Shown piece by piece: positions 1 to 6,841 of a stretch of 9,156 bases of DNA. The stretch is from an uncultured Clostridia bacterium (GTDB taxonomy: Bacteria > Bacillota > Clostridia > Christensenellales > CAG-314): NCBI GenBank assembly GCA_934281515.1, contig CAKQXG010000082.1:1-9156 (forward strand), in the 5' to 3' direction. The position numbers and the translations under genes are program-made. Under the pieces are notes generated by a model, which did not search any database, had not been told where the DNA came from, and was given only the letters and a program-made list of their open reading frames with translations. Position 1 is the first letter of the stretch; each line of letters begins with the position of its first letter.

Positions 1-480
1 ATAATCGGCACGGACGGCGCAAATTGGGGCATTTGCCTTTGCGACGAAGCCAGCGGCAAACTGACTTGCAATTTGGGAGTACTTTCCACAAGCGACGACG
101 GCGTACTTACCGCAACCGTGGATATTCGCTTCCCCGTCAGTTACAACTGCAACTTTATGCACGATTTGTTGGTAAAAAACACTCCTGCGGAATTTGAGGT
201 CGTGCCGGGACACGTAAGCGAGCCTCTTTTCGTACCTTCGGACAGCGATTTGGTAACGTCCCTTATGGACGTCTACAACACCGCAACCGGATTACACGCC
301 GAACCCATTGCAATCGGCGGAGGAACGTACAGCCGCTGCCTGCCCAACTGCGTTGCATTCGGTCCGGAATTTCCCGGGGCAGAACAAACGATACACATGC
401 CCAACGAGTACATAGATTTGGAAAACCTAAAACTTATGTCCCAAATCTACTTGGATGCAATTTACGCATTGGCAAAATAA
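1..480 (+). CDS. M20-family dipeptidase, PepV-like (C-terminal part, 5' end outside window)
   Basis: This is the last 159 residues of a zinc-dependent dipeptidase of peptidase family M20 (PepV/Xaa-His dipeptidase type), a cytoplasmic enzyme that releases amino acids from dipeptides. The reading frame is open from base 1, so the gene begins upstream; the TTG at 73 is internal and not a start. Recognition rests on the block I-A-I-G-G-G-T-Y-S-R (about 310-336), followed by the P-N-x-V-A-F-G-P-x-F-P-G stretch, and on T-I-H-M-P-N-E near 388-408. The His at 394-396 occupies the place of the C-terminal metal ligand in PepV-type enzymes. The tail ends in an I-Y-x-x-A-I-Y-x-L-A-K helix, as in PepV. 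The visible start of the fragment would fall in the lid domain. The remaining metal ligands lie outside the window. No T-rich terminator immediately follows the stop; the nearest candidate is at 798-874. Family is confident, exact substrate range is not. Confidence 0.88.
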   Translation: MIGTDGANWGICLCDEASGKLTCNLGVLSTSDDGVLTATVDIRFPVSYNCNFMHDLLVKNTPAEFEVVPGHVSEPLFVPSDSDLVTSLMDVYNTATGLHAEPIAIGGGTYSRCLPNCVAFGPEFPGAEQTIHMPNEYIDLENLKLMSQIYLDAIYALAK

Positions 481-797
481 GACGCCGTACCCTACCGAAC
501 GCATTGATTCACGGCACACGCCAAAAATAACCGCGCGTGCCTGAGAAAATTGAACGTAGAAAAACCCGATTTGACGAAAAATCAGTTAGAGATACGGAAT
601 ACAATTCATAGTTGAAGATTTTGAAAGTCCGTCAAAAATCGTGCGAACATTGACCGAAACGGTTTTGTGTTCCGGCAGGTAGATTTTTCCCACAGCAACG
701 ACCTGCCCTGCCGACACGAAGCATTTGATGCGTTTGCTACGAAGTGCAAAATTCTTAACAGCACGACGGATAGGCGCAATCGCCAATACAAAACATA
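481..797. other. 317-bp stretch without a convincing gene; several small hairpins
   Basis: No open frame here has a credible start and ribosome binding site. A 105-codon minus-strand frame (903-586) starts at a TTG inside the tRNA terminator. It has moderately gene-like codons and one hydrophobic stretch, so a decayed gene cannot be excluded. Plus-strand hairpins are visible at 513-541 (8-bp stem with one mismatch), 653-663 (ACCG/CGGT with an AAA loop) and 674-707 (GGCAGGT/ACCTGCC). Together with the long hairpin that follows they could be the 3' UTR of the dipeptidase mRNA or a small RNA. A TTGACG occurs at 571-576, but no well-spaced -10 goes with it. Confidence 0.4.
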
Positions 798-874
798 AAG
801 CCACCGAAAACGAAACATCCGCAATAAGTTGGTTAAACTTTTGGACGCATTTCAAAATCGGTGGCTTTTTTTTT
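798..874 (+). terminator. long interrupted hairpin with T9 tail (terminator or end of a small RNA)
   Basis: The arms AAGCCACCGA (798-807) and TCGGTGGCTT (858-867) form a 10-bp perfect stem whose 3' arm runs into nine T (866-874). Inside it GAAA/TTTC (812-815 with 850-853), TCC/GGA (818-820 with 843-845) and AAGTT/AACTT (826-830 with 836-840) nest in order. The whole is therefore a rod-like hairpin closed by a 5-base loop. It would terminate plus-strand transcription coming from the dipeptidase gene or from an unannotated RNA. The length and internal bulges are unusual for a simple terminator. Confidence 0.5.
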
Positions 875-879
875 GCAAG

Positions 880-909
880 AAAAAAGTCTTGCCGAGTAGA
901 CAAGACTTC
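880..909 (-). terminator. terminator of tRNA-Arg
   Basis: On the minus strand AAGTCTTG (908-901) pairs perfectly with CAAGACTT (891-884) across a 9-base loop, and a T-run follows (885-880). It starts within two bases of the encoded CCA end of the tRNA, so it should end a monocistronic tRNA transcript. Confidence 0.85.
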
Positions 910-986
910 TGGCGCGCCGTAAGGAGCTCGAATCCCTAACCTTTGGTTCCGTAGACCAACGCTCTATCCAATTGAGCTAACAGCGC
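910..986 (-). tRNA. tRNA-Arg (anticodon ACG)
   Basis: The minus strand folds into a complete 77-nt cloverleaf. The acceptor stem is GCGCTGT/ACGGCGC (one G-U), the D stem GCTC/GAGC, and the anticodon stem TTGGT/ACCAA around the loop CTACGGA. The T arm is AGGGA/TCCTT with loop TTCGAGC. The variable loop is five bases, the discriminator is G, and the 3' CCA is encoded (912-910). The anticodon ACG (952-950) reads CGU, and CGC/CGA if A34 is converted to inosine as is usual for this tRNA. It has its own consensus promoter and terminator and lies divergent from the symporter gene. Confidence 0.97.
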
Positions 987-1040
987 ATATCGGTTGTGTA
1001 CAAACGGCACAAATATTATCCGTTCCGTTTTGCATAGATT

Positions 1041-1069
1041 ATTATACAACCGTTTGTTTGTTTTGTCAA
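1041..1069 (-). promoter_or_regulatory. sigma-A promoter of tRNA-Arg
   Basis: Read on the minus strand, TTGACA (1069-1064) is followed after exactly 17 bases by TATAAT (1046-1041). Both hexamers match the consensus perfectly, as expected for a stable-RNA gene. Transcription would start near 1034, about 48 bases before the tRNA 5' end, so a short leader is removed by RNase P. Confidence 0.9.
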
Positions 1070-1146
1070 ACAATTTGCAGAGATATTTTGCAAAATAGTT
1101 TTGTAAAATTTATGCAAATTTTGTGGTACAAATTTTCAAATCGGTA

Positions 1147-1175
1147 TTGACAAAGTCGTTTTTAAACTGTACAAT
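1147..1175 (+). promoter_or_regulatory. sigma-A promoter of the GPH symporter
   Basis: TTGACA (1147-1152), a 17-base spacer, and TACAAT (1170-1175) give a near-perfect promoter. The inferred start is near 1182, leaving a leader of roughly 100 bases before the ATG at 1285. Just upstream, CAAATTTT occurs twice (1115-1122 and 1129-1136) in an A/T-rich stretch that could act as an UP element or operator. The tRNA-Arg promoter lies about 80 bp away in the opposite direction. Confidence 0.85.
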
Positions 1176-1252
1176 AAAATGGCAAGTTTGTCATAGCAGT
1201 TTTTTAGTGCGTGCAGACAGTTTGCAAGCCGTGCATTACCAAAGTCGTTTTT
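1151..1252 (+). repeat. 13-bp direct repeat flanking the symporter transcription start
   Basis: CAAAGTCGTTTTT occurs exactly at 1151-1163, overlapping the end of the -35 and the spacer, and again at 1240-1252, shortly before the ribosome binding site. The copies are 89 bp apart. One in the promoter core and one in the leader fits a repressor that binds two sites, but the repeat is not palindromic and chance cannot be excluded. Confidence 0.45.
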
Positions 1253-1284
1253 CTCGTATAAAATAATCTCTCGGGAGGAAGATT

Positions 1285-2781
1285 ATGAAAAATAAAGAAG
1301 GCTTTGTCACTTCACCGCTGGAGCGAGGCAGTTACAGTATGTACTTCCTCGGTCAAAACATTTTGTGGGCGCTGTTTGGCGTAATTGCAACGTTTTTAAA
1401 CGAAGCAAACGCCGCATTTACCACAGAAGTAGTTGCGGCAATACTGTTGGTACCCAAGCTGTGGGACGCGGTCAACGACACGCTGTTTGGTTTGCTTGTG
1501 GACAGGTTCCGTTTCAAAAACGGGCAAAAGTACCTGCCATGGGTGCGCATAGGCGTTGCCGCCGTGGGCATAATTACGGTGTTTTTGTTCTTTATGCCGT
1601 ACAACCTCGGCAAGGGCGCGGGTATCGCCTGGTTTGTCATCGGCTATCTGTTGTTTGACGCCGCTTACACAATGTTGGACGCACCGATGTTTGCCCTTAC
1701 CACCGTCATGACCAACAACATTCAGGAACGCACAAGCATTATTGCAGGCGGCAAATTATGGTCGATGGTGGGCGCAATGCTTACCACCGTTCTGGTGCCT
1801 ACTCTTGCCAAAAACCTTGGTTGGGGTTGGACTTCCGTTGTAATTGTGGTGATAAGTACCATACTTATGATTCCGATACTTATTGTCGGCAAGGAACGTC
1901 ATCGCGAAGAAAACGTCGCGCAGGAAAACGTCAGCTTCAAGCAAATGGGCAAATATCTTGCTTCCAACAAATACTTGCTTGTAGTATTGGTGGCTATGCT
2001 TATCATCGGCATGACCACGGTCGAACAAATACTCGCAATCATCGTGTCTAAGACATGCTTTGCATCTTCCAACGGTGCGGTGGGCAAAATTGCCTTTGCT
2101 ACTATTTTGTCGGCGTGTGTTGCAGTACCTGTAATATTGGTATCGGCATTGATCCCCAAGATGGCAAAAAAGTGGGACAAATTTAACGTGCTTATCGGCG
2201 GAATGGGCTTTTCGGTTGTTATGGGTTTGGTATCATTCTTCGTAGGCTATGGCAACCCCATTGTGGCGACGGTGCTTGTCGCGCTCAAATCGCTCGGTTT
2301 GGCGTTTTACACCGTAATTTGCTACATGCTTGTTGCCGACACGGTGGAATACGGTACCTATAAGTCGGGCGCACGTGCGGCAGGTATCACGTTTAGCCTG
2401 CAAACGTTTGTATCCAAGCTTAAGAATGCTTTTGTCAATTCATTTGCCTTTTTATGCCTTGCAATGGTTGGTTACCACAATGAGGAATCGTTCAAAAACA
2501 ACCCCGGTGTGGCAGACGGCGTTTGGGGCGTATTTACGCTGTTGCCTGTCATCGGTTACGGTATTGCGATAGTGCTATTGCTTGTTGCATACAAGTTGCG
2601 CGACAAAGACGTGCAGGCTATGGCGGACTACAACAACGGTGTGATTGCACGTGAAGAAGTTATTGCCGTTGTGGGTGACAAATTCGGTGCGCCGGCGGAA
2701 GTTGTCGAACAGCCGCATGACGTGCAACCCGACGAATCCGTAGCGGAAGAAGTTGCCGCAACCGACAGCGAAGCCGAATAG
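1285..2781 (+). CDS. GPH-family (MelB/XylP-type) sugar:cation symporter
   Basis: This 498-residue inner-membrane protein belongs to the glycoside-pentoside-hexuronide:cation symporter family of the major facilitator superfamily. It has about 12 hydrophobic segments up to roughly residue 440. The helix II signature K-L-W-D-A-V-N-D-T-L-F-G-L-L-V-D-R is present; D61, N64 and D65 align with the MelB cation-site residues D55, N58 and D59. The motif Y-T-M-L-D-A-P puts D132 at the position of MelB sugar-binding D124. The usual loop after helix II (G-x-x-x-x-x-P-W) is also present. After the last helix comes an unusual acidic tail (about residues 469-498, ten D/E). The ATG follows GGGAGG (1273-1278) at good spacing. 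No glycosidase or sugar-catabolic gene is adjacent, so the substrate cannot be deduced. The gene stands alone between its own promoter and a terminator. Confidence 0.9.
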   Translation: MKNKEGFVTSPLERGSYSMYFLGQNILWALFGVIATFLNEANAAFTTEVVAAILLVPKLWDAVNDTLFGLLVDRFRFKNGQKYLPWVRIGVAAVGIITVFLFFMPYNLGKGAGIAWFVIGYLLFDAAYTMLDAPMFALTTVMTNNIQERTSIIAGGKLWSMVGAMLTTVLVPTLAKNLGWGWTSVVIVVISTILMIPILIVGKERHREENVAQENVSFKQMGKYLASNKYLLVVLVAMLIIGMTTVEQILAIIVSKTCFASSNGAVGKIAFATILSACVAVPVILVSALIPKMAKKWDKFNVLIGGMGFSVVMGLVSFFVGYGNPIVATVLVALKSLGLAFYTVICYMLVADTVEYGTYKSGARAAGITFSLQTFVSKLKNAFVNSFAFLCLAMVGYHNEESFKNNPGVADGVWGVFTLLPVIGYGIAIVLLLVAYKLRDKDVQAMADYNNGVIAREEVIAVVGDKFGAPAEVVEQPHDVQPDESVAEEVAATDSEAE

Positions 2782-2827
2782 TGTTGTAAGCAAAAATCAA
2801 TACGTATATAAAAAATTGATACAAAAA

Positions 2828-2861
2828 CGGTCTCGAACGTAGTGTTTGAGACCGCTTTTTT
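2828..2861. terminator. bidirectional terminator between convergent genes
   Basis: CGGTCTCGAAC (2828-2838) pairs with GTTTGAGACCG (2844-2854) with a single G-T pair and a 5-base loop. T6 follows on the right (2856-2861) and A5 precedes on the left (2823-2827), so the hairpin ends the symporter transcript on the plus strand and the ZIP transcript on the minus strand. Confidence 0.9.
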
Positions 2862-2948
2862 GTATATTTGATTGTCAAATAGTAACTTCCGAAAGACGTG
2901 GCAAAAAACGATGTCGCAACAAACTTTACTTATCTCGTCGGCAAAACA

Positions 2949-3725
2949 TCAGCCAAGCGCAACGTCAAGTACCATCATTACGGTAAAGCCTACGGCGAAG
3001 AATATCGTGCCTATGTCGGAGTGTTCGCCCTGGGACATTTCGGGAATCAGTTCTTCCACAACAACGTACAGCATTGCGCCTGCGGCAAAGCTCAACAGAT
3101 AGGGCAATGCCGGCACTATCACGCTTGCGGCAAGCAACGTCAGTACTGCGCCGATCGGTTCTACCACGCCCGACAACACGCCTCCGAGAAAAGCTTTGCC
3201 TTTGCTCATGCCTTCGGCGCGTAGCGGTAGGCTGATGATTGCGCCCTCGGGGAAGTTTTGTATTGCAATACCTACAGACAATGCAAGTGCGCCTGCCGCG
3301 GAAATCTGCGCATTGCCCGACAAGAAGCCTGCGTAAACCACGCCGACAGCCATACCTTCGGGAATGTTGTGCAGCGTTACGGCAAGTATCATCATTGTGG
3401 TGCGTTGCAGTTTGCTTTGCGGACCTTCGGCACTCTCTGCGCGTTGGTGCATGTGGGGCGTGACTTTGTCAAGTATCAGCAAAAACAGTACGCCTGCCCA
3501 CAACCCGACGGCGGCAGGAACAAAACTCCATTTGCCCATGCTTTGCGATTGCTCTATGGCAGGAATAATCAGGCTCCACACAGAGGCTGCAACCATTACG
3601 CCCGCGGCAAAACCGGTCAGTGCTCGTTGCACTTTGTCGCCAAGCGACTTTTTCATAAAAAACACGCAAGCCGCGCCGAGCGACGTGCCTAAAAACGGTA
3701 TCAGTATTCCCCAAAAAACTTCCAT
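2949..3725 (-). CDS. ZIP-family divalent metal transporter (GufA/ZupT-like)
   Basis: This 258-residue membrane protein has about eight hydrophobic segments and a loop containing His-rich H-M-H (residues 91-93) after the third. The ZIP signature is complete. L-H-N-I-P-E-G-M-A-V-G-V gives H119, N120 and E123 in helix 4. Q-N-F-P-E-G gives Q156, N157 and E160 in helix 5. V-E-P gives E189, and E-E-L-I-P-E lies at 224-229 in helix 7. These match the binuclear metal-site residues of bacterial ZIP proteins of the GufA branch. ZIP proteins move zinc, iron, manganese or other divalent ions into the cytoplasm, and selectivity cannot be read from sequence. The ATG (3725-3723) is preceded by AAAAGGA (3741-3735). 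It has its own promoter, a structured leader and a terminator shared with the convergent symporter gene. Confidence 0.92.
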   Translation of the reverse strand: MEVFWGILIPFLGTSLGAACVFFMKKSLGDKVQRALTGFAAGVMVAASVWSLIIPAIEQSQSMGKWSFVPAAVGLWAGVLFLLILDKVTPHMHQRAESAEGPQSKLQRTTMMILAVTLHNIPEGMAVGVVYAGFLSGNAQISAAGALALSVGIAIQNFPEGAIISLPLRAEGMSKGKAFLGGVLSGVVEPIGAVLTLLAASVIVPALPYLLSFAAGAMLYVVVEELIPEMSQGEHSDIGTIFFAVGFTVMMVLDVALG

Positions 3726-3853
3726 TTATCTGTGTCCTTTTGTAAGCGTATTTGTGGTATGACGCATTGTGCGACGTGGGCAACAATGCGACATTTGTCG
3801 AGTGGCGGTGCCGTATTGTCGGCATTGTGCAAACGCAGTCGTTGCTACCCGCC
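3726..3853 (-). promoter_or_regulatory. structured mRNA leader of the ZIP gene, possible switch
   Basis: The predicted leader is about 128 nt. On the minus strand it contains TGCCG/CGGCA (3824-3809), CGACA-AA-TGTCG (3800-3789), and GCATTGT (3789-3783) pairing with ACAATGC (3770-3764). A second ACAATGC, inside GCACAATGC at 3830-3822, can pair with the same GCATTGT. The central segment therefore has two mutually exclusive partners, one upstream and one downstream, which is the geometry of attenuators and riboswitches. I do not recognise a known class, and no obvious U-run terminator follows the downstream stem. Confidence 0.4.
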
Positions 3854-3859
3854 ATTATT

Positions 3860-3889
3860 ATTGTAGTACAATTCGGGCAAAAGTGTCAA
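3860..3889 (-). promoter_or_regulatory. sigma-A promoter of the ZIP gene
   Basis: On the minus strand TTGACA (3889-3884) is separated by 18 bases from TACAAT (3865-3860). The start is expected near 3853. No other hexamer pair this good lies between the ZIP start codon and the clpB terminator. Confidence 0.8.
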
Positions 3890-3980
3890 TCGGTAAGCGT
3901 CGCTATTCATTCTGAAATCGAAAAATAACGTTTTCATCTTTTTGCATGTACAAGCGTGTAAACGTATTTGTTGTTAAAAA

Positions 3981-3996
3981 TTACATACGTATGTAA
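3981..3996. repeat. 16-bp perfect palindrome, candidate operator
   Basis: TTACATACGTATGTAA is its own reverse complement. Beyond it, a single mismatch (3980/3997) is followed by three more matching pairs on each side (3977-3979 with 3998-4000). It lies about 90 bp upstream of the ZIP -35 and 45 bp beyond the clpB terminator, in a 160-bp gap with no gene. A dimeric regulator site is plausible; the low G+C stem makes a terminator unlikely. Confidence 0.5.
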
Positions 3997-4040
3997 ATTT
4001 CACTTACGTTTTCTTTTGCGACTATCGTCAGTGTTGCAAC

Positions 4041-4081
4041 AAAAAAGCGGCTCGAATCGTTCGGGATTCGGGTCGCTTTTG
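4041..4081 (-). terminator. terminator of clpB
   Basis: On the minus strand AGCGACCCGAATC (4077-4065) pairs along 13 positions with the arm at 4058-4046, at least one pair being a wobble, and T6 follows (4046-4041). It lies about 75 bp after the clpB stop. A short T-run on the other side (4077-4080) means it may also stop plus-strand transcripts. Confidence 0.88.
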
Positions 4082-4155
4082 TTATTGGCGTTGCGACTTC
4101 GGCACCATGTTATGTCGTTCGCGTCACAGTGCGTTGCTACTTGATCGGCTGCGTA

Positions 4156-6732
4156 TTACTTTACCGCCAATTCTCCGTTGTCTACGTCCACGGTCAAAGT
4201 GGTGTCGGGGCTAAGGTCGCTTGTCACAATCTTGTTGGCAATCAACGTTTCTACCGTGTGTTGCATGTAGCGTTTAAGCGGACGTGCACCGTACACGGGG
4301 TCGTAGCCGTTATCCACGATAAATTGCTTTGCTTTGTCGGTAACGACCAACTTCAACTGTTTGTCGGCAAGACGTGCGGCAAGTTTGGCAACAAGCAAGT
4401 CCACAATCTTTGTCACTTCGTCCTTGGAGAGCGGCTTAAAGATGATTATTTCGTCAAGTCTGTTCAAAAACTCGGGACGGAACTGCTGTTTAAGCAGGTT
4501 GTGCACTTCGGTTTCTGCCTCGGCAGTCACTTTGCCGTCCTTTTCGATGCTGTCCAGAATTATGCCGCTGCCAAGGTTGCTTGTCATGATGATAATGGTG
4601 TTTTTGAAGTCGACCGTTCTGCCCTGACTGTCTGTCACTCTGCCGTCGTCAAGTATCTGCAACAGAATGTTAAACACGTCGGGGTGAGCCTTTTCGATTT
4701 CGTCAAACAGTACTACGCTGTAAGGCTTGCGACGTACTGCTTCGGTCAGTTGACCGCCCTCTTCGTATCCGACGTATCCCGGAGGCGCACCGATAAGACG
4801 CGATACGCTGTACTTCTCCATGTACTCCGACATATCGATACGTACGATGTTGCGCTCGTCGTCAAACAAGTTTTCGGCAAGGGTCTTTGCAAGTTCGGTT
4901 TTGCCTACGCCCGTCGGCCCCAAAAACATAAAGCTGCCGATGGGGCGGTTGGGGTCAACAATGCCTGCGCGGCTACGCAAAATGGCATTGCAAACTTTTG
5001 TTACGGCGTCGTCCTGTCCGACAACACGTTTGTGCATTACGTTGGGCAGGTCGACAAGTTTTTGCTTCTCTGCCTGTTGCAACTTGGACACGGGTATACC
5101 CGTCCAACGCCCGATAACCTTGGCAATTTCTTCCTCTGTCACGCGGTCGCGCAGCAGAGTGTTTTGCTTGTCGTTGATTATCTTTTCCTGCTCGTCAAGT
5201 TGCTTGGTCAGCGCAGGCAACTCGCCGTACTTCAATCGAGCGGCGGTGGCAAGATCGCTGTTACGTTCGGCAACGGCAATTTGCGCATTGGTGGAGTCGA
5301 TTTTTTCACGCAGGCTTTGTACCTTTGCTATGGCTTCTTTTTCGTTGGTCCAACGCGCCTTCATTTCGTTGTACTTGGCGGTCAGTTCGGCAAGTTCTTT
5401 GTTGAGTTCATCCTTGCGTGCAAGCGACAATTTGTCCGTTTCCTTGCCGATGGCTTGCAACTCTATCTGCAACTGCATTATTCTACGCGAGGCATTGTCC
5501 ATTTCGGTGGGCATGCTGTCCATTTCGGTACGAATCATTGCGCACGCCTCGTCCACAAGGTCGATGGCTTTGTCGGGCAAGAAACGGTCGGTAATGTAGC
5601 GGTCTGACAGCGTTGCGGCGGCAATCAGGGCATTGTCGGTGATTTTTACTCCGTGGAACACTTCGTAGCGGTCTTTCAGTCCGCGCAGTATGGATATGGT
5701 GTCCTCAACCGAGGGTTGATTGACCATTACGGGTTGGAAACGACGTTCCAGTGCGGGGTCTTTTTCGATATACTTGCGGTACTCGTCCAGCGTGGTCGCG
5801 CCTATGCAGTGCAACTCGCCACGGGCAAGCATGGGTTTAAGCAGGTTGCCTGCGTCCATTGCGCCGTCGGTTTTGCCTGCGCCGACAATGGTGTGCAACT
5901 CGTCGATAAACAGAATGATTTTGCCTTCGCTCTTTTTTACTTCGTTAAGAACGGCTTTCAAACGTTCCTCGAACTCGCCGCGGAACTTTGCGCCTGCGAC
6001 AAGTGCGCCCAGGTCAAGCGAAAACAACTGTCTGTCTTTCAATCCTTGCGGCACGTCGCCGTGAGCGATACGTTGCGCCAAACCTTCGGCAATGGCGGTT
6101 TTACCTACGCCTGCCTCACCGATAAGCACAGGGTTGTTTTTGGTTTTGCGTGACAAAATCTGTATGCAGTTACGTATTTCGTCCTCACGACCGATCACGG
6201 GGTCGAGTTTTTGCTTGCGTGCAAGGTCAACAAGATCGGTTGCGTATTTGCCAAGGGCGTCAAATGTGGCTTCGGGGTTGTCGCTGGTAACACGCACGTT
6301 GCCGCGTGCCTTTGCCATGGACTTCATAAAGCTTTCCTTGTTCGCGCCGAATTGAGCAAGCAATGACGAAACCGACTTGCCCTTTTCAAATACGGCAAGC
6401 ATCACATGTTCGACGGACACATATTCGTCCTTCATTTGTTCGGCAATTTGCTCGGCGGTATTCAGTACGCTGTTGGCTTCTGCCGACAGGTACACCTGCG
6501 CATTGCCGCTCATTTTGGGCAGATTGTTGATTTGACGGTCGATCTCGGTCAACATGGACGCGGTGTTTACTCCGGTGTTGTTGAGTACCGACACCACAAA
6601 TCCTTCCTCGTCGGACAGCAATCCGTGAAGCAGATGCAACGTGCCAAGTTCTACGTTGCCGTTTTGTTGGGCAACGCTTTGCGCCTCCTGCACCGCTTCG
6701 AGAGTCTTTTGAGTATATTTGTTGGTATTCAT
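4156..6732 (-). CDS. clpB: ClpB protein disaggregase (AAA+ chaperone)
   Basis: At 858 residues this is full length for ClpB, the cytoplasmic hexameric ATPase that pulls polypeptides out of aggregates with DnaK. Two Clp_N repeats fill about residues 1-145. NBD1 has Walker A G-E-A-G-V-G-K-T (205-212), Walker B I-I-L-F-I-D-E (272-278) and the A-L-E-R-R-F Arg-finger motif (327-332). A coiled-coil middle domain spans about 395-525, which separates ClpB from ClpA and ClpC. NBD2 has G-P-T-G-V-G-K-T (605-612), Walker B ending D677-E678, pore loop G-Y-V-G-Y (652-656), R-P-E-F-L-N-R (752-758) and sensor 2 G-A-R-P-L-K-R (815-821). The NBD1 pore loop reads G-A-K-F-R-G where Tyr is usual (F250). The ATG at 6732 is chosen because AAAGGTGG lies seven bases upstream and the Clp_N fold begins there; the longer open frame to 6957 overlaps the upstream gene. 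No clear promoter precedes it, so it is probably cotranscribed with the RHH gene. Confidence 0.97.
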   Translation of the reverse strand: MNTNKYTQKTLEAVQEAQSVAQQNGNVELGTLHLLHGLLSDEEGFVVSVLNNTGVNTASMLTEIDRQINNLPKMSGNAQVYLSAEANSVLNTAEQIAEQMKDEYVSVEHVMLAVFEKGKSVSSLLAQFGANKESFMKSMAKARGNVRVTSDNPEATFDALGKYATDLVDLARKQKLDPVIGREDEIRNCIQILSRKTKNNPVLIGEAGVGKTAIAEGLAQRIAHGDVPQGLKDRQLFSLDLGALVAGAKFRGEFEERLKAVLNEVKKSEGKIILFIDELHTIVGAGKTDGAMDAGNLLKPMLARGELHCIGATTLDEYRKYIEKDPALERRFQPVMVNQPSVEDTISILRGLKDRYEVFHGVKITDNALIAAATLSDRYITDRFLPDKAIDLVDEACAMIRTEMDSMPTEMDNASRRIMQLQIELQAIGKETDKLSLARKDELNKELAELTAKYNEMKARWTNEKEAIAKVQSLREKIDSTNAQIAVAERNSDLATAARLKYGELPALTKQLDEQEKIINDKQNTLLRDRVTEEEIAKVIGRWTGIPVSKLQQAEKQKLVDLPNVMHKRVVGQDDAVTKVCNAILRSRAGIVDPNRPIGSFMFLGPTGVGKTELAKTLAENLFDDERNIVRIDMSEYMEKYSVSRLIGAPPGYVGYEEGGQLTEAVRRKPYSVVLFDEIEKAHPDVFNILLQILDDGRVTDSQGRTVDFKNTIIIMTSNLGSGIILDSIEKDGKVTAEAETEVHNLLKQQFRPEFLNRLDEIIIFKPLSKDEVTKIVDLLVAKLAARLADKQLKLVVTDKAKQFIVDNGYDPVYGARPLKRYMQHTVETLIANKIVTSDLSPDTTLTVDVDNGELAVK

Positions 6733-6787
6733 ATTGTCACCACCTTTTTTTGTTACATTATTTGATTTGTTGTTTGAAAAGTTTTTT

Positions 6788-6799
6788 AGTTGCGCAACT
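6788..6799. repeat. 12-bp perfect palindrome in the gap before clpB
   Basis: AGTTGCGCAACT is self-complementary and lies 56 bp upstream of the clpB start, in the 109-bp gap after the RHH gene. It could be an operator or a small RNA hairpin. No T-run follows on the minus strand, so it should not terminate transcription. The gap contains no CIRCE-like TTAGCACTC inverted repeat and no CtsR-like heptad repeat. Confidence 0.35.
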
Positions 6800-6841
6800 T
6801 CGGTTGTCATTGCGACTTTGCCGACGTGGTGCGACAACGGA

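Noticed and set aside
73..75. TTG as the start of the first protein
   Set aside because: The frame is open to base 1 and the upstream residues continue the PepV-like lid region, so the gene simply starts outside the window.
586..903. 105-codon minus-strand open frame after the tRNA
   Set aside because: Begins with TTG inside the tRNA terminator, has no ribosome binding site, overlaps the plus-strand terminator-like hairpin and matches no family I recognise. A decayed gene remains possible.
481..909. Integrated element or att site at the tRNA-Arg 3' end
   Set aside because: No integrase gene and no duplicated tRNA 3' segment is visible downstream of the tRNA; a normal terminator follows directly.
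4129..5607. 492-codon plus-strand open frame inside clpB
   Set aside because: It is the antisense shadow of a full-length, motif-complete ClpB; the protein is rich in Cys, His, Phe and Val with no family features.
6733..6841. CIRCE or CtsR box before clpB
   Set aside because: Looked for the TTAGCACTC/GAGTGCTAA inverted repeat and the GGTCAAA heptads on both strands; neither is present.
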